A stretch of DNA of 64,000 bases from Hyphomonadaceae bacterium. GTDB taxonomy: Bacteria; Pseudomonadota; Alphaproteobacteria; Caulobacterales; Aquidulcibacteraceae. Of the stretch, positions 26,414 through 35,372 are shown piece after piece. Within the stretch, counting starts at the first letter, position 1. The number at the start of each line of letters is the position of its first letter. The translations under genes and the position numbers were made by a program. The DNA lies in contig JALHOC010000004.1 of assembly GCA_022843225.1 (NCBI GenBank), forward strand, positions 1-64,000, read 5' to 3'. Under the pieces are notes generated by a model, which saw nothing but the letters and a program-made list of their open reading frames with translations, was not told where the DNA came from and did no database searches.

Positions 26414-26898
26414 GGCTTTCTCTCCGGCGCCAGCGCGACCACGAAACTCGCAAGCGCCAAGGACAGAGATATAATCCCGTTCCAGCCGGCCATGGATATC
26501 CCAAACATCGACCAAGCGATTTGGTCGCATTTGGGAACATTGACCTCGCCCGTTGTGTCGAAGGCGAGATCGTCGAGATTGATGCGCGCGTCACATTGGG
26601 CGATCACCCAGCCTTGCTCCACCGCGACGTGATAGAAGGCCATCCCCGCCGCGCCGAGGAGAACGAGACCGACGGTCGCGGCCGCCCAGCGCGAAAACTG
26701 CGGCGCAATCCTCAGCACCACGAAAAGCGCGATTGAGACCGCAACAACAGCCCAGTGCCAATTGCGCTGATCCAGACACAGGGGGCACGGCGCTAAGCCG
26801 CCGAAGCGCTGAAAGGCGTGGGCGCCCGCCAGCAACACGCCTGATCCAAACAGCGTGACCAACGGCCAGATCGGGCGCAGACGAGCAAGAAAGGTCAT
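26410..26898 (-). CDS. dsbB: Disulfide bond formation protein B
   Basis: DsbB (162 aa) passes electrons from DsbA to quinone. Four helices are visible. Cys38 and Cys41 lie in APCPLCLDQ, the quinone-linked pair. Cys103 and Cys125 in the second periplasmic loop are the DsbA-linked pair. It is the first gene of dsbB-coq7-GNAT. No dsbA gene is in this window. Confidence 0.92.
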   Translation of the reverse strand: MTFLARLRPIWPLVTLFGSGVLLAGAHAFQRFGGLAPCPLCLDQRNWHWAVVAVSIALFVVLRIAPQFSRWAAATVGLVLLGAAGMAFYHVAVEQGWVIAQCDARINLDDLAFDTTGEVNVPKCDQIAWSMFGISMAGWNGIISLSLALASFVVALAPERKP

Positions 26899-26950
26899 GC
26901 GCGGACCCTAGTCCCTAAGCGCGGCGGCGCGAAGCGCCAGCCTGCCGCAG

Positions 26951-27613
26951 CTAGCGTCCGAACCAGTCCAACAACCATGGTGCGGCGTCTCGGACCAGGT
27001 CCACGGCGAAGCCCGCCCCAAGCACCAGCCCCGCGATCACAATACCGAGCGCGCTGACCCAGGCCGCCGCCACCAAGGCGCCGGCGAGCGCGAACAATCC
27101 GTCGCGCTGAATCAGGCCAAGCGCCATCAAAGTCAGCGCCAAGGACGGGATCGTGTTGGTAAGCGGGAGCATCACAGTCACCGAAGCCAACAGCATGAAA
27201 AACGCCACGAACCGCTCGCCGATCCCGGAAGCAAGGAAAGTCAGGCGGGGGCGCGACAGCGCCTCCGTCCAGCGCAGGCGCTTGTCGGCGAAGCCCGTGA
27301 TCGCCGATAGCCAGCTCTTCTCGACCTTCAGCCGCGTGAACCAGCCTGGCAACCAGGGCTCGTGCCGCCCGATCATGATCTGCGCGGCGAGCAAGAAAAT
27401 CGGGATCGCGATGATTTGCGCCCCTGGCAGGCCCGGCACCAGGCAAGGGATCGCTAACAACAGCAGCAGCAAGCCAAAGGCGCGCTCGTCCAAGCGGTCC
27501 ACGATACCCGCCACCGTGAGCCCCTCGGGTCCGGTTGCGGCGTCGATCTGCTGCAAGACCCCGATGAAGCTGCGCCGGGGGTCGTCGCGGACAGTCTCGG
27601 CGGCTGGGGACAT
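26951..27613 (-). CDS. ExoD-family membrane protein
   Basis: The 220-residue protein matches ExoD: PEGLTVAGIVDRLDERAFGLLL, then a Leu/Pro-rich IPCLVPGLPGAQIIAIPIFL, then several helices in the C-terminal half. ExoD was linked to exopolysaccharide and alkali tolerance in Rhizobium; the biochemical role is not known. It is a single gene on its strand. It is divergent from the tRNA-Leu region, and its upstream region carries the tRNA promoter. Confidence 0.85.
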   Translation of the reverse strand: MSPAAETVRDDPRRSFIGVLQQIDAATGPEGLTVAGIVDRLDERAFGLLLLLLAIPCLVPGLPGAQIIAIPIFLLAAQIMIGRHEPWLPGWFTRLKVEKSWLSAITGFADKRLRWTEALSRPRLTFLASGIGERFVAFFMLLASVTVMLPLTNTIPSLALTLMALGLIQRDGLFALAGALVAAAWVSALGIVIAGLVLGAGFAVDLVRDAAPWLLDWFGR

Positions 27614-27628
27614 TCTTGAACTCAGGAT

Positions 27629-27656
27629 TTGACAGAGCGGGGGCGAGCCTCATAAC
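27629..27656 (+). promoter_or_regulatory. Candidate promoter of tRNA-Leu
   Basis: A perfect -35 box TTGACA at 27629-27634 is followed after 16 bases by CATAAC (or after 17 by ATAACC) at 27651-27657. A start near 27663 would leave a short leader before the tRNA at 27680. Strong -35 sequences are usual for stable RNA genes. Confidence 0.5.
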
Positions 27657-27679
27657 CCTGCCCGCCCGCACATGGCTAT

Positions 27680-27766
27680 GCCCCAGTGGCGGAATCGGTA
27701 GACGCAGCAGACTCAAAATCTGCCGCAGGCAACTGCGTGCCCGTTCGAGTCGGGCCTGGGGCACCA
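27680..27766 (+). tRNA. tRNA-Leu (anticodon CAA)
   Basis: The cloverleaf is complete and CCA is encoded. The acceptor stem GCCCCAG pairs with CTGGGGC. The D loop has GGTAGAC. The anticodon stem GCAGA/TCTGC encloses CTCAAAA with anticodon CAA, which reads UUG. A long variable arm CGCAG-GCAA-CTGCG, as expected for a type II tRNA, and the T loop TTCGAGT follow. Length is 87 bases including CCA. Confidence 0.95.
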
Positions 27767-27796
27767 TCCTGCTTCCCGAACGGGTTGGCAGGATGG
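27764..27796 (+). repeat. Inverted repeat overlapping the tRNA CCA end
   Basis: CCATCCTGC (27764-27772) pairs with GCAGGATGG (27788-27796), with an inner CCCG/CGGG stem, so a 9-bp stem plus an extra inner one is possible. The left arm begins with the tRNA CCA itself. No U-run follows, so a classical terminator is unlikely. A role in 3' processing or attenuation before the DASS transporter is possible. Confidence 0.6.
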
Positions 27797-27821
27797 AACG
27801 TGAGCTGAGGTTGGGGGAGCC

Positions 27822-29264
27822 ATGGCCGAAGCAACGACCACAGGCGAGGAAACAGGCTTCGGGCGCGTTGGACGCTGGGTCGGCCTGGTATTGGGGCCGG
27901 CTTTGGCGATCGGCCTGCAATTCATCACGCCGCCGGACGGCCTTTCCCCCGAAGCGTGGCGCGTGGTGTCGCTCGCCGCGCTGATGGTGGTGTGGTGGGT
28001 CACCGAGGCGATCCCGATTTCGGCAACAGCTTTGCTGCCGCTCGCAGCGCTGCCCCTGTTAGGCGCGGCAAGCATGAAAGACGCTGCGTCGCCGTACGCC
28101 GATCCGATCATCTTCCTGTTCATTGGCGGCTTCATGCTGGCGGCGTGCGTTGAGCGCTGGCGGCTGCATGAGCGCATCGCGCTCTCGATCGCTTCTCTCG
28201 CCGGCGGGCGGCCCATGGCGTTGGTGGCCTGCTTTATGGGCGCATCGGCGTTGATTTCCATGTGGATTTCCAACACCGCGACAACGCTGATGCTGGCGCC
28301 GATTGCACTCGGTGCAGCGCGCGCGTTGGCGCCCGGCGGCAAACCCGATCTGGCGCTTGGCGGCGCGCTGATGCTGGGCGTCGCGCATGCCGCCACGATC
28401 GCCGGCATCGGCACGCCCGTAGGCTCGCCCACCAACCTCATCGCCGTCGGCTTCTTCGAACGCGCGGGCGAACCGATTGCGTTCGTTGAATGGATGGCGC
28501 GCGCGATTCCGCTGATGCTGATCATGCTGCCGCTGGCATGGCTGTTCCTGTGCATGCCCTTGTTCGGGCGCAAAGCCGCCAACACAGACGCCGTGGGTAT
28601 TGTGGTCCGCGACGCGCTGAAAGCGTTAGGCCCGCTTTCGACGCCGGAAGCGCGCATCGGCATTGTGTTCGCGCTGGTGGCGTTGGCTTGGATGTTCCGG
28701 CTGCAACTCAACGAACTGCCGCTGCTCGACAAACTCACCGACACCGGGATCGCCATTATCGGCGCGTTGCTCTTGTTCCTCGTGCCGTCCGGACGCGCGA
28801 GCGGCGAGAAGCTCATCGATTGGCCCACGGCGGAGCGGATTCCCTGGGGCATCGCTATTCTGTTCGGCGGCGGCCTGGCGCTCGCGGCGGCGATGGAATC
28901 GACCGGCCTCGCGCAATGGATTGGCGACGGGATTGCGGGCCTCGACGGCCTCTCCGTGATTGGCCTGGTCGCTATTCTCGTGATCGCAACCATCCTGATT
29001 TCTGAACTTGCGAGCAACGTGGCGACACTCACCTCCATGCTGCCCGTGGTGGCGGCCGTCGCCGTCGCCACCGACGCGCCGTTGCAAACCTTGGCGTTTC
29101 CGGTTGCGATCGCGGCGAGCTTCGCCTTCATGCTTCCCGTCGCCACTGCGCCGAACGCCATCGCGTATTCTTCGGGACTTGTGAGCCTCAAGCGTATGCT
29201 CGCGGTGGGGTTCGGGCTCAACATCGCGGCGGTGACGATGATTATCGCCTTCGCCGCAAGCTGA
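27822..29264 (+). CDS. DASS/SLC13-family anion transporter
   Basis: The 480-residue protein has about 11-12 helices. The family motif region SMWISNTATTLMLAPIALG lies near residues 145-165 (SNTAT is the sodium/substrate motif of the first re-entrant hairpin), with a second SNVATLTSMLPV-like motif near 400-412. Relatives carry dicarboxylates, citrate or sulfate with sodium. The substrate is not predictable here. A frame open on the opposite strand across this gene is a shadow. Confidence 0.88.
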   Translation: MAEATTTGEETGFGRVGRWVGLVLGPALAIGLQFITPPDGLSPEAWRVVSLAALMVVWWVTEAIPISATALLPLAALPLLGAASMKDAASPYADPIIFLFIGGFMLAACVERWRLHERIALSIASLAGGRPMALVACFMGASALISMWISNTATTLMLAPIALGAARALAPGGKPDLALGGALMLGVAHAATIAGIGTPVGSPTNLIAVGFFERAGEPIAFVEWMARAIPLMLIMLPLAWLFLCMPLFGRKAANTDAVGIVVRDALKALGPLSTPEARIGIVFALVALAWMFRLQLNELPLLDKLTDTGIAIIGALLLFLVPSGRASGEKLIDWPTAERIPWGIAILFGGGLALAAAMESTGLAQWIGDGIAGLDGLSVIGLVAILVIATILISELASNVATLTSMLPVVAAVAVATDAPLQTLAFPVAIAASFAFMLPVATAPNAIAYSSGLVSLKRMLAVGFGLNIAAVTMIIAFAAS

Positions 29265-29284
29265 TTTTTCACGGAGACAGCCTC

Positions 29285-30145
29285 ATGCGCATCCTCGCCG
29301 CCACACTTCTCGCGCTGATAAGCGCATCTTGCGCGGCGACGCCGCCTGCACCCACCGCGCCGGCCGTTGCCGCCAGCAGCCCTCTCGCCGAGGCCGTGAA
29401 TGGGGCATGGCGCAGCGCCGAAGACCGCGCTCGCGACCGCTATCGGCACCCCCAACAAGCTTTGGACTTCTGGGGTCTGCGCCCTGGCATGACGATCGTC
29501 GAAATCTCGCCCGGTGCGGGCTCGTGGTGGACTAAAATTCTCGCGCCCTATGCGCACGCTAGTAACGGTCGCTACGTCGCCGGCTATGTCGATCTCGGCG
29601 CAGCGAATGTCACCGAAGCTGCGCGCAACACGCGTGCGGCCTTTCTTGCGGAATACACCGATGCCGCGACCTACGGCCAAGTCGAGGCGGTCAACTTTGG
29701 CATGGCCTCCGGCCTGGCGCTGCCGGATGCAAGCGCCGATTTCATCTTGGTCGCGCGCGCTTATCACAATTGGGCGCGCAGCGAAGGCGTTACCGACCGC
29801 TTCATGGCTGAGTTCGCGCGCGTGCTGAAACCCGGCGGCGTGCTCGCGGTGGAGCAACACCGCGCGCCAGAGGGCGCGGACGTCACAATCACCGCGCCGA
29901 CGGGCTACGTACCTGAAGCTTATGTGATCGCGGCTGCCGAACGCGCGGGCCTGCGCCTGGCGGCGCGCTCGGAGATCAACGCCAACCCGGCCGATGATCG
30001 CGACCATCCGTTCGGGGTGTGGACGTTGCCACCTGTGCGGCGCAGCGCACCACAAGGCCAACCCGCCGACCCCAACTTCGATCACGCGCCCTATGACGCC
30101 ATCGGCGAAAGCGACCGCATGACGTTGAGGTTCGTGAAGCCCTAG
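29285..30145 (+). CDS. Exported class I SAM-methyltransferase-like protein
   Basis: The start MRILAATLLALISASCAA is a clear signal peptide with a weak lipobox at Cys16. The domain that follows has the COG4798-like pattern ALDFWGLRPGMTIVEISPGA with an SAM-binding EISPGAGSW near residue 76, and later EFARVLKPGGVLAVEQH. A SAM enzyme outside the cytosol is odd, since SAM is cytosolic; the domain may have another role. The gene sits 20 bases after the transporter and shares a CTAG stop with the DUF411 gene. Confidence 0.75.
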   Translation: MRILAATLLALISASCAATPPAPTAPAVAASSPLAEAVNGAWRSAEDRARDRYRHPQQALDFWGLRPGMTIVEISPGAGSWWTKILAPYAHASNGRYVAGYVDLGAANVTEAARNTRAAFLAEYTDAATYGQVEAVNFGMASGLALPDASADFILVARAYHNWARSEGVTDRFMAEFARVLKPGGVLAVEQHRAPEGADVTITAPTGYVPEAYVIAAAERAGLRLAARSEINANPADDRDHPFGVWTLPPVRRSAPQGQPADPNFDHAPYDAIGESDRMTLRFVKP

Positions 30146-30642
30146 TTTGGACCATCAAGCGCGGGATACCGTGCGAACACGCTGCGCGAGCCGGTGCGAT
30201 GGAAGGCGATGACGTCGAACGCGTCGCGCCGGCCACTCGATACTTCCATCCCGGGCGACCCTACCGGCATGCCGGGAGCGGCGATGCCGCCGATCACGGC
30301 GTTTTGCGCGGAGAGAAGCCGGACGATGTCCGCTAACGGAACATGGCCTTCGACGACGAAACCGCCGACCTCCGTGGTGTGACACGAGGCGAGGTCGGCG
30401 GGGACGCCCAGCCGGCGCTTGACGGCGCCCATGTCGGGCACATTCTGCACCGTGATGCTGAAGCGCCCCGAGCGCCGCATCTGCTCGGACCACGCTACAC
30501 AACAGCCGCAGCCCGCATCACGCCAAACCAGCATTGGCGTCGCGCTGGGCACTTGCGCCAGCGCCGGGGTCGCAACGAGCACAAGGGCGCCGGCCAGAAA
30601 CATGCGTCTATCGGAAGCGAATGAACGCACTAGCCGTGTCAT
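30142..30642 (-). CDS. DUF411 metal-binding protein, Tat-type signal
   Basis: The 166-residue protein carries SDRRMFLAGALVLVATPALA, a twin-arginine-like signal, then the DUF411 core: DAGCGCCVAW with Cys45, Cys47 and Cys48, then LASCHTTEVGGFVVEGHVP. Family members bind copper or mercury-like metals in the periplasm. The start ATG overlaps the stop of gshB (ATGA), so it is made with glutathione synthase. The coupling suggests a role in metal stress; this is inference. Confidence 0.88.
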   Translation of the reverse strand: MTRLVRSFASDRRMFLAGALVLVATPALAQVPSATPMLVWRDAGCGCCVAWSEQMRRSGRFSITVQNVPDMGAVKRRLGVPADLASCHTTEVGGFVVEGHVPLADIVRLLSAQNAVIGGIAAPGMPVGSPGMEVSSGRRDAFDVIAFHRTGSRSVFARYPALDGPN

Positions 30643-31571
30643 CGCATGGCCTCGACCTTCTCCCAGAACGCCTTCGGCAAATCCAAGCCAGAGAAACGCT
30701 TGAGTTCTTGCACGAGCGTCGGCGAGGTCACGTTGATCTCTATGAGTTTGCCGGCGATCACATCGAGCCCGGCGAACACGATACCCTCGCGCTTCAACAA
30801 GGGCGCGACGGCGGCGGCGATGCGGCGATCGTCGGAATCGATCTCGGCGCCTTCGGCGATCCCGCCCGCGTGCAGATTGGCGCGGAAATCGCCGCCCTGC
30901 GGCATGCGCTTCACGGCGCCGAACGGCTCGCCATTGAGCACGAACAAGCGCTTGTCGCCGCCGGCCACGGCGGGAAGAAATTCTTGCGCCAGGATCGGTT
31001 CGCGCCCGGCCGCGGCCATGAACTTCGCCGCGCGGGAGCGAAAGTCCACATCATCGGCGCGCAGTTTTATCACGCCATCGCCGCCCATCAGGTAGAGCAC
31101 CTTGAGCACCACCTGATCGAAGCGGCTGGCGAAATCCTCCAGCGCGTCCAGATCGCTGCCCACCCATGTCTTGGGGGTCAGCTCCGGGAAGTACATGATC
31201 GACATCTTCTCGGAGATGTTGCGTACCCCGCGCGGCGGATTGAGCACCAACGCCTTAGTGAGTTCGAGTAGATAGGTGTTCGACACATAGCCCATGTCGA
31301 ACGGCGGGTCTTGGCGGATGAGGATCACATCGAAATCGTCGAGCGCGTGCACGGCTTCCTCGTGCGTCTCGTAATGCTTCTCGTCGTTCAATCGAACAGA
31401 GACTTGACGCGCCCGCGCCTTCACCACGCCCGTGTCGAAGAACACCTCGTTGGGCGTAAACCACCAGACCTCGTGCCCGCGCGCCTGCGCTTCGATCATC
31501 AGCGCCAACGACGTGTCGCGTTGCACCACCATCGTGTCGATGGGGTCCATCTGGACGGCGATGCGCATCAT
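30639..31571 (-). CDS. gshB: Glutathione synthase
   Basis: GshB (310 aa) is an ATP-grasp ligase that joins gamma-glutamylcysteine and glycine. The start [18 protein letters not shown] and [19 protein letters not shown] are the family signatures; later [11 protein letters not shown] closes the metal site. ATG 31571 overlaps the DAHP synthase stop as ATGA; the next codon (31568) is also ATG. The frame open up to 31733 is not family sequence. It lies between aroG and DUF411. Confidence 0.95.
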   Translation of the reverse strand: MMRIAVQMDPIDTMVVQRDTSLALMIEAQARGHEVWWFTPNEVFFDTGVVKARARQVSVRLNDEKHYETHEEAVHALDDFDVILIRQDPPFDMGYVSNTYLLELTKALVLNPPRGVRNISEKMSIMYFPELTPKTWVGSDLDALEDFASRFDQVVLKVLYLMGGDGVIKLRADDVDFRSRAAKFMAAAGREPILAQEFLPAVAGGDKRLFVLNGEPFGAVKRMPQGGDFRANLHAGGIAEGAEIDSDDRRIAAAVAPLLKREGIVFAGLDVIAGKLIEINVTSPTLVQELKRFSGLDLPKAFWEKVEAMR

Positions 31572-32950
31572 CCCGCCTTCGCCTGCGTTTCGCCAATGCG
31601 CACGCCGCGCAGATGTTCGGCGATCAGGAAAGCCAGATCGATCGCTTGCGCGCCATTCAGCCGCGGGTCGCAATGGGTGTGATAGCGGGAGGATAAATCC
31701 TCTTCCGTCACCGCCGCCGCGCCGCCCAAGCACTCCGTGACCTGTTGGCCGGTCATCTCGACATGCACGCCGCCGGGATACGCGTTCTCCGCCGGCAGAA
31801 TATTCATGAACGCGCGCACTTCAGCGAGAATGCGGTCGAACGGCCTGGTCTTGAAGCCGCTGGCGGTCTCGAACGTGTTGCCGTGCATCGGATCGCAGGA
31901 CCACACCACCGCACGACCTTCGCGCGTCACCGCGCGCACAAGCTTGGGTAGGCCGGCATCGACCTTGTCGGCGCCGAAGCGCGTGATCAGGGTCAGCCGC
32001 CCTGCTTCGTTCGCGGGGTTCAGCACATCGATCAGACGCAGCAGATCATCGGGCTCGAGGCTTGGCCCGCATTTCAATCCAATCGGATTCTTCACGCCCT
32101 TGGCGAACTCGACATGTGCGCCATCAAGTTGGCGCGTGCGATCGCCGATCCAAACGAAGTGCGCGCTGGTGTCGTAATAATCGCCGCTGGTTGAATCGAC
32201 GCGCGTCATCGCCTCTTCATAGCCGAGCAACAATGCTTCGTGGCTGGTATAGACATCCACTTGGCGCATCTGTGGCACGCTTTGAGGCGTGATTCCGCAC
32301 GCCTCCATGAACGCAATCGACTCCGTGATCCGGTCAGCGAGCTCGCGGTAGCGCTTGCCCTGCGAACTGCCTTCGACGAAACCGACCATCCAACGGTGCA
32401 CATTGTGCAGATCGGCGTAGCCGCCGTTTGCGAACGCGCGGATCAGATTCAACGTGGCCGCCGATTGCGCGTAGGCCTTCATCAAGCGCTCGGGATCGGG
32501 AATGCGCGCCTCGGGCGTGAAGTCCATGCCGTTGATGTTGTCACCGCGATAGGACGGCAGCGTGACGCCGTTCTTGGTCTCCGTGGCCGAGGAGCGCGGC
32601 TTGCCGAACTGGCCGGCGATACGGCCAAGCTTCACCACGGGCTTTGAGCCCGCGAAGGTGAGCACGACGCTCATCGCCATTAACGTGCGGAAGGTGTCGC
32701 GGATATTGTCGGGATGGAATTCGAGGAAGCTCTCGGCGCAATCGCCGCCCTGGAGCAGAAACGCCTTGCCGGCCGCGACTTCCGCCAGCCGCGCCTTCAG
32801 ATTGCGCGCCTCGCCCGCGAACACGAGCGGGGGATAGGTGCGCAGCTGGCTCTCCACGCGCGCCAAATGCGCCGCGTCCGGATAGTCGTTCGGGATGTGC
32901 TTGGCAGGCTTCGCGCGCCAGCCGGAAGGGGTCCATTTTTCTGCCATCAC
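31568..32950 (-). CDS. aroG: 3-deoxy-7-phosphoheptulonate synthase, class II
   Basis: The 460-residue class II (plant-like) DAHP synthase starts aromatic synthesis from PEP and erythrose 4-phosphate. The start [20 protein letters not shown] is typical. The PEP/metal region reads [12 protein letters not shown], and [12 protein letters not shown] and GVHVEMTGQ hold metal ligands. Two ATGs at 32950 and 32947 are both usable. Overlap with gshB is ATGA. The gene is the first of aroG-gshB-DUF411. Confidence 0.94.
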   Translation of the reverse strand: MMAEKWTPSGWRAKPAKHIPNDYPDAAHLARVESQLRTYPPLVFAGEARNLKARLAEVAAGKAFLLQGGDCAESFLEFHPDNIRDTFRTLMAMSVVLTFAGSKPVVKLGRIAGQFGKPRSSATETKNGVTLPSYRGDNINGMDFTPEARIPDPERLMKAYAQSAATLNLIRAFANGGYADLHNVHRWMVGFVEGSSQGKRYRELADRITESIAFMEACGITPQSVPQMRQVDVYTSHEALLLGYEEAMTRVDSTSGDYYDTSAHFVWIGDRTRQLDGAHVEFAKGVKNPIGLKCGPSLEPDDLLRLIDVLNPANEAGRLTLITRFGADKVDAGLPKLVRAVTREGRAVVWSCDPMHGNTFETASGFKTRPFDRILAEVRAFMNILPAENAYPGGVHVEMTGQQVTECLGGAAAVTEEDLSSRYHTHCDPRLNGAQAIDLAFLIAEHLRGVRIGETQAKAG

Positions 32951-32958
32951 GGCCCACC

Positions 32959-34284
32959 TTAGCCGAAGCCATGCTGCATGTGCGAGGGCTCAAAGCTAAA
33001 CAGGGGTGTAAGCCAGGGCATGGCAAACGCCCAAATCGCCGCAGCGAACCCCGTCGCGACCAAGGCTACAGCCAAATAGAGGCCGCCATAGCGCCAACCG
33101 CCAGTCAAGCCGGCAAGCACGCCCTTCGAAAAGGTGTTCACCAGTGCAGCCAGCAGGATGGCGTGCCCGCCGGCGCCGGCGTCAAGGCCTCCTCGCATCA
33201 AGCTGCCCACCGCGAGCGCGACGGCGTCGACGTCCGCCAATCCCGCCGCTGCTGCGAAGGGCAGCAGCCCCGCTTCGCCGAAGGCGTCGGCGACCAACCG
33301 TCCCAGAACAATGACGCCCCCCAGGAGAAGCGCGAAGCGACCAACTTCCACCAGATCGAGCGGGCTGTGCATTGCTGAGCTCGCATCGGACACAATGGCG
33401 CCGGGCCTCCGGCGTTGAAGCACCCAGGCGCCGAGCAGGAACACGATCATCGCGCACGCCAGCGGAGGCCCAACCACCGGCGCCGCCGACGCTGCGGCGG
33501 CGCTGATGAAGATCGCGACTCGCGTCACACTAATGGCGGCCCCCAAGCATGCCGCCGCCGCCGCATCGGCGGCAGTCGACTCTCCCGCGCGAACGCGCCG
33601 GCCCAGTTCGGCGGTGACAACCGTCGATGACACCAGCGCGCCGGCGGCGGCTCCCGCCATGAGGCCAACATCGCCGCCCAGCGCGCGCACGGCGATGTAG
33701 CCCGCAAAGGACGCGCCCGCGACCAATATCGTGAGCAACCACAACTCGCGCGGATTGATGAGGCCCCACGGATCAATGGCTACGTTGGGCAGAAGCGGCA
33801 GCGCAATGGCCGTGGCGCCTAAGATCAGGAGCGCGGAACGCAGCTCCGGCCAGGTCAGTTTGCCGAGCCAGTCGTGAAGCGCATATTTGAACGCCATGAG
33901 TACAACGAGCGTAACGCCGGCGGCGGCGGCGATGCGCAGGTCGCCTTGCATGCAATAAACGCCGAGCACGAACACCAGCAGCGCCGCAAAGGTTCCCGTG
34001 GCCGAGACATCGCCATCGCGCGCGCTCTCAAGCAGCTTGTAGGCCAACAACACAGCCGCGAAGGCTATAGCCAACGCAGCGAATCCCGCTGACCCAATCA
34101 CGGGCAAGAGCGCGCCGCACACGCCGCCGAGCAGCCCCATCACCGCATGCGTGCGTAAGCCAGCGGCGCGTGACCCATCTGGCGCATCGCGATGACGCCA
34201 GCCGCGTTCGACCCCCAACAAGAGGCCGATGCCCAGCGCCATTCCTAGGCGCTGAAATGTGTCAATAAGCTCTACATCCGGCAT
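32959..34284 (-). CDS. MgtC/SapB-DUF4010 membrane protein
   Basis: The N-terminal 130 residues resemble MgtC/SapB ([20 protein letters not shown] near 13-32). The C-terminal 250 residues are a helical DUF4010 domain with many Ala/Gly/Val helices. In all, 11-13 helices can be seen. The function is unknown; MgtC relatives modulate ATP synthase or ion balance. I chose ATG 34284 ([11 protein letters not shown]). It ends 8 bases before the DAHP synthase start and lies 11 bases downstream of the channel-like gene. Confidence 0.8.
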   Translation of the reverse strand: MPDVELIDTFQRLGMALGIGLLLGVERGWRHRDAPDGSRAAGLRTHAVMGLLGGVCGALLPVIGSAGFAALAIAFAAVLLAYKLLESARDGDVSATGTFAALLVFVLGVYCMQGDLRIAAAAGVTLVVLMAFKYALHDWLGKLTWPELRSALLILGATAIALPLLPNVAIDPWGLINPRELWLLTILVAGASFAGYIAVRALGGDVGLMAGAAAGALVSSTVVTAELGRRVRAGESTAADAAAAACLGAAISVTRVAIFISAAAASAAPVVGPPLACAMIVFLLGAWVLQRRRPGAIVSDASSAMHSPLDLVEVGRFALLLGGVIVLGRLVADAFGEAGLLPFAAAAGLADVDAVALAVGSLMRGGLDAGAGGHAILLAALVNTFSKGVLAGLTGGWRYGGLYLAVALVATGFAAAIWAFAMPWLTPLFSFEPSHMQHGFG

Positions 34285-34295
34285 TTGGCTCGTCT

Positions 34296-34742
34296 TCAGC
34301 GTTCGAGCCAATCATGCTCCAGCGTGCGCAGACGCGCCATGACAGACAACAAGAAGGCGGTGGACCAAGCGAACAGGATCACGCCGTTGGCGGCTTCAAT
34401 GGCTGAAACCAGCCGCCACTCCCGGTCCAGAACGATATCGCCGTACCCCAGGGAGGCGAACGTCACCGTGGAAAAATAGAGCGCGGCCTCGAAATTATCG
34501 AGCGCGCCTACCGCAGAATAGAAGGCGGCGTAGAGCCAAATTTCCAGGGTGTGGATGGCGAAAATGCCGAACACGAGAAAGAGGATCAGCGCGCCTTGTC
34601 CGAGCATACTCTCATGCGCGCGAAATCGCGCCCCGCGCCTGCGCAGGAAATAGGTCAGCGCCAAGAGGCCAAAGAAGTGCACCGTGACGGTCAGCGCCAC
34701 CATGAGGCTTGCCGCACCGAGATTCTGAAACAACACTTGCAT
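34296..34742 (-). CDS. Small potassium-channel-like membrane protein
   Basis: The 148-residue protein has about four hydrophobic stretches (6-33, 48-76, 85-97 pore and 113-135). The K+ filter-like TFASLGYGDIVL lies at residues 94-105, with GYGD intact. This fits a two-helix pore domain of the Ion_trans_2 type with an extra N-terminal helix. It has no cytosolic RCK or cyclic-nucleotide domain, so gating is unknown. The DUF4010 gene follows by 11 bases and may act in the same ion-related process. Confidence 0.83.
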   Translation of the reverse strand: MQVLFQNLGAASLMVALTVTVHFFGLLALTYFLRRRGARFRAHESMLGQGALILFLVFGIFAIHTLEIWLYAAFYSAVGALDNFEAALYFSTVTFASLGYGDIVLDREWRLVSAIEAANGVILFAWSTAFLLSVMARLRTLEHDWLER

Positions 34743-34860
34743 CCCCCCTCATGCACCCTTCGCGCCGCGCCCACATTGCCAAGCCTCAAACAGCGCGACT
34801 AGGGTTCGCGGACCTGAGCGGTGCGCAAAGCGGGCGCGAAACCGTAACCTGAGGCGCGAC

Positions 34861-34887
34861 TTGGACGTTTCGAAAAGCAGCTACATA
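34861..34887 (+). promoter_or_regulatory. Weak candidate promoter of msrB
   Basis: TTGGAC (34861-34866) and TACATA (34882-34887) are 15 bases apart, which is short. A Shine-Dalgarno TAAGGA follows at 34896-34901, six bases before the msrB ATG. Ribosome-binding support is good; promoter support is weak. Confidence 0.3.
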
Positions 34888-34907
34888 TCCCACCCTAAGG
34901 ACCCATC

Positions 34908-35372
34908 ATGAATCGCTCCGCAACCGGCTTCGATCTCTCGCCCCCTGGAGATGCGGATCGCGCAAGGCTGGAGTCCGCGCTGAACGAGGAAGAGCGCCGC
35001 GTGCTCTTGCATCACGGCACCGAAGCGCCGTTCTGCGGCGGCCTGCTTAACCAGAAGAAGGCCGGCGTGTATTGTTGCCGCTTATGCGGGCTGCCGCTGT
35101 TCAAGCAAGACACAAAATTCGAGAGCGGCACAGGCTGGCCGAGTTTCACCGCGCCTTTCGATCCCAATCACGTCATCGGCGTGGAGGACAATTCATACGG
35201 CATGCGTCGGGTCGAGACGCGCTGCGCGCGCTGCGACAGCCACCAGGGTCATGTCTTCCCCGACGGGCCACGGCCAACGGGACTGCGCTATTGCATCAAT
35301 TCGGTCTCGCTCGCTTTCGTAGCCAACGGCGATCCGCTGCCCGACCCGCTGGGGCGAGGCGAAACGCTCTAG
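34908..35372 (+). CDS. msrB: Peptide-methionine (R)-S-oxide reductase
   Basis: MsrB (154 aa) repairs methionine R-sulfoxide. The catalytic Cys129 lies in GLRYCINSVSLAF. The zinc cysteines are in CCRLCG (57, 60) and CARCDSH (106, 109). The SGTGWPSF motif is at 73-80. No fused MsrA domain is present. The ribosome-binding site AAGGA is strong. It shares its stop with the convergent 73-residue ORF (CTAG). Confidence 0.95.
   Translation: MNRSATGFDLSPPGDADRARLESALNEEERRVLLHHGTEAPFCGGLLNQKKAGVYCCRLCGLPLFKQDTKFESGTGWPSFTAPFDPNHVIGVEDNSYGMRRVETRCARCDSHQGHVFPDGPRPTGLRYCINSVSLAFVANGDPLPDPLGRGETL

Noticed and set aside
26895-27920. A 341-codon minus-strand frame through exoD and the tRNA
   Set aside because: It overlaps the tRNA and exoD in another frame and shows no domain.
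27713-30085. A 790-codon open frame on the minus strand across the DASS transporter and methyltransferase genes
   Set aside because: It is antisense to two well-supported genes and also overlaps part of the tRNA. Its composition is low-complexity Ala/Ser/Pro/Arg, typical of the complement of GC-rich third positions.
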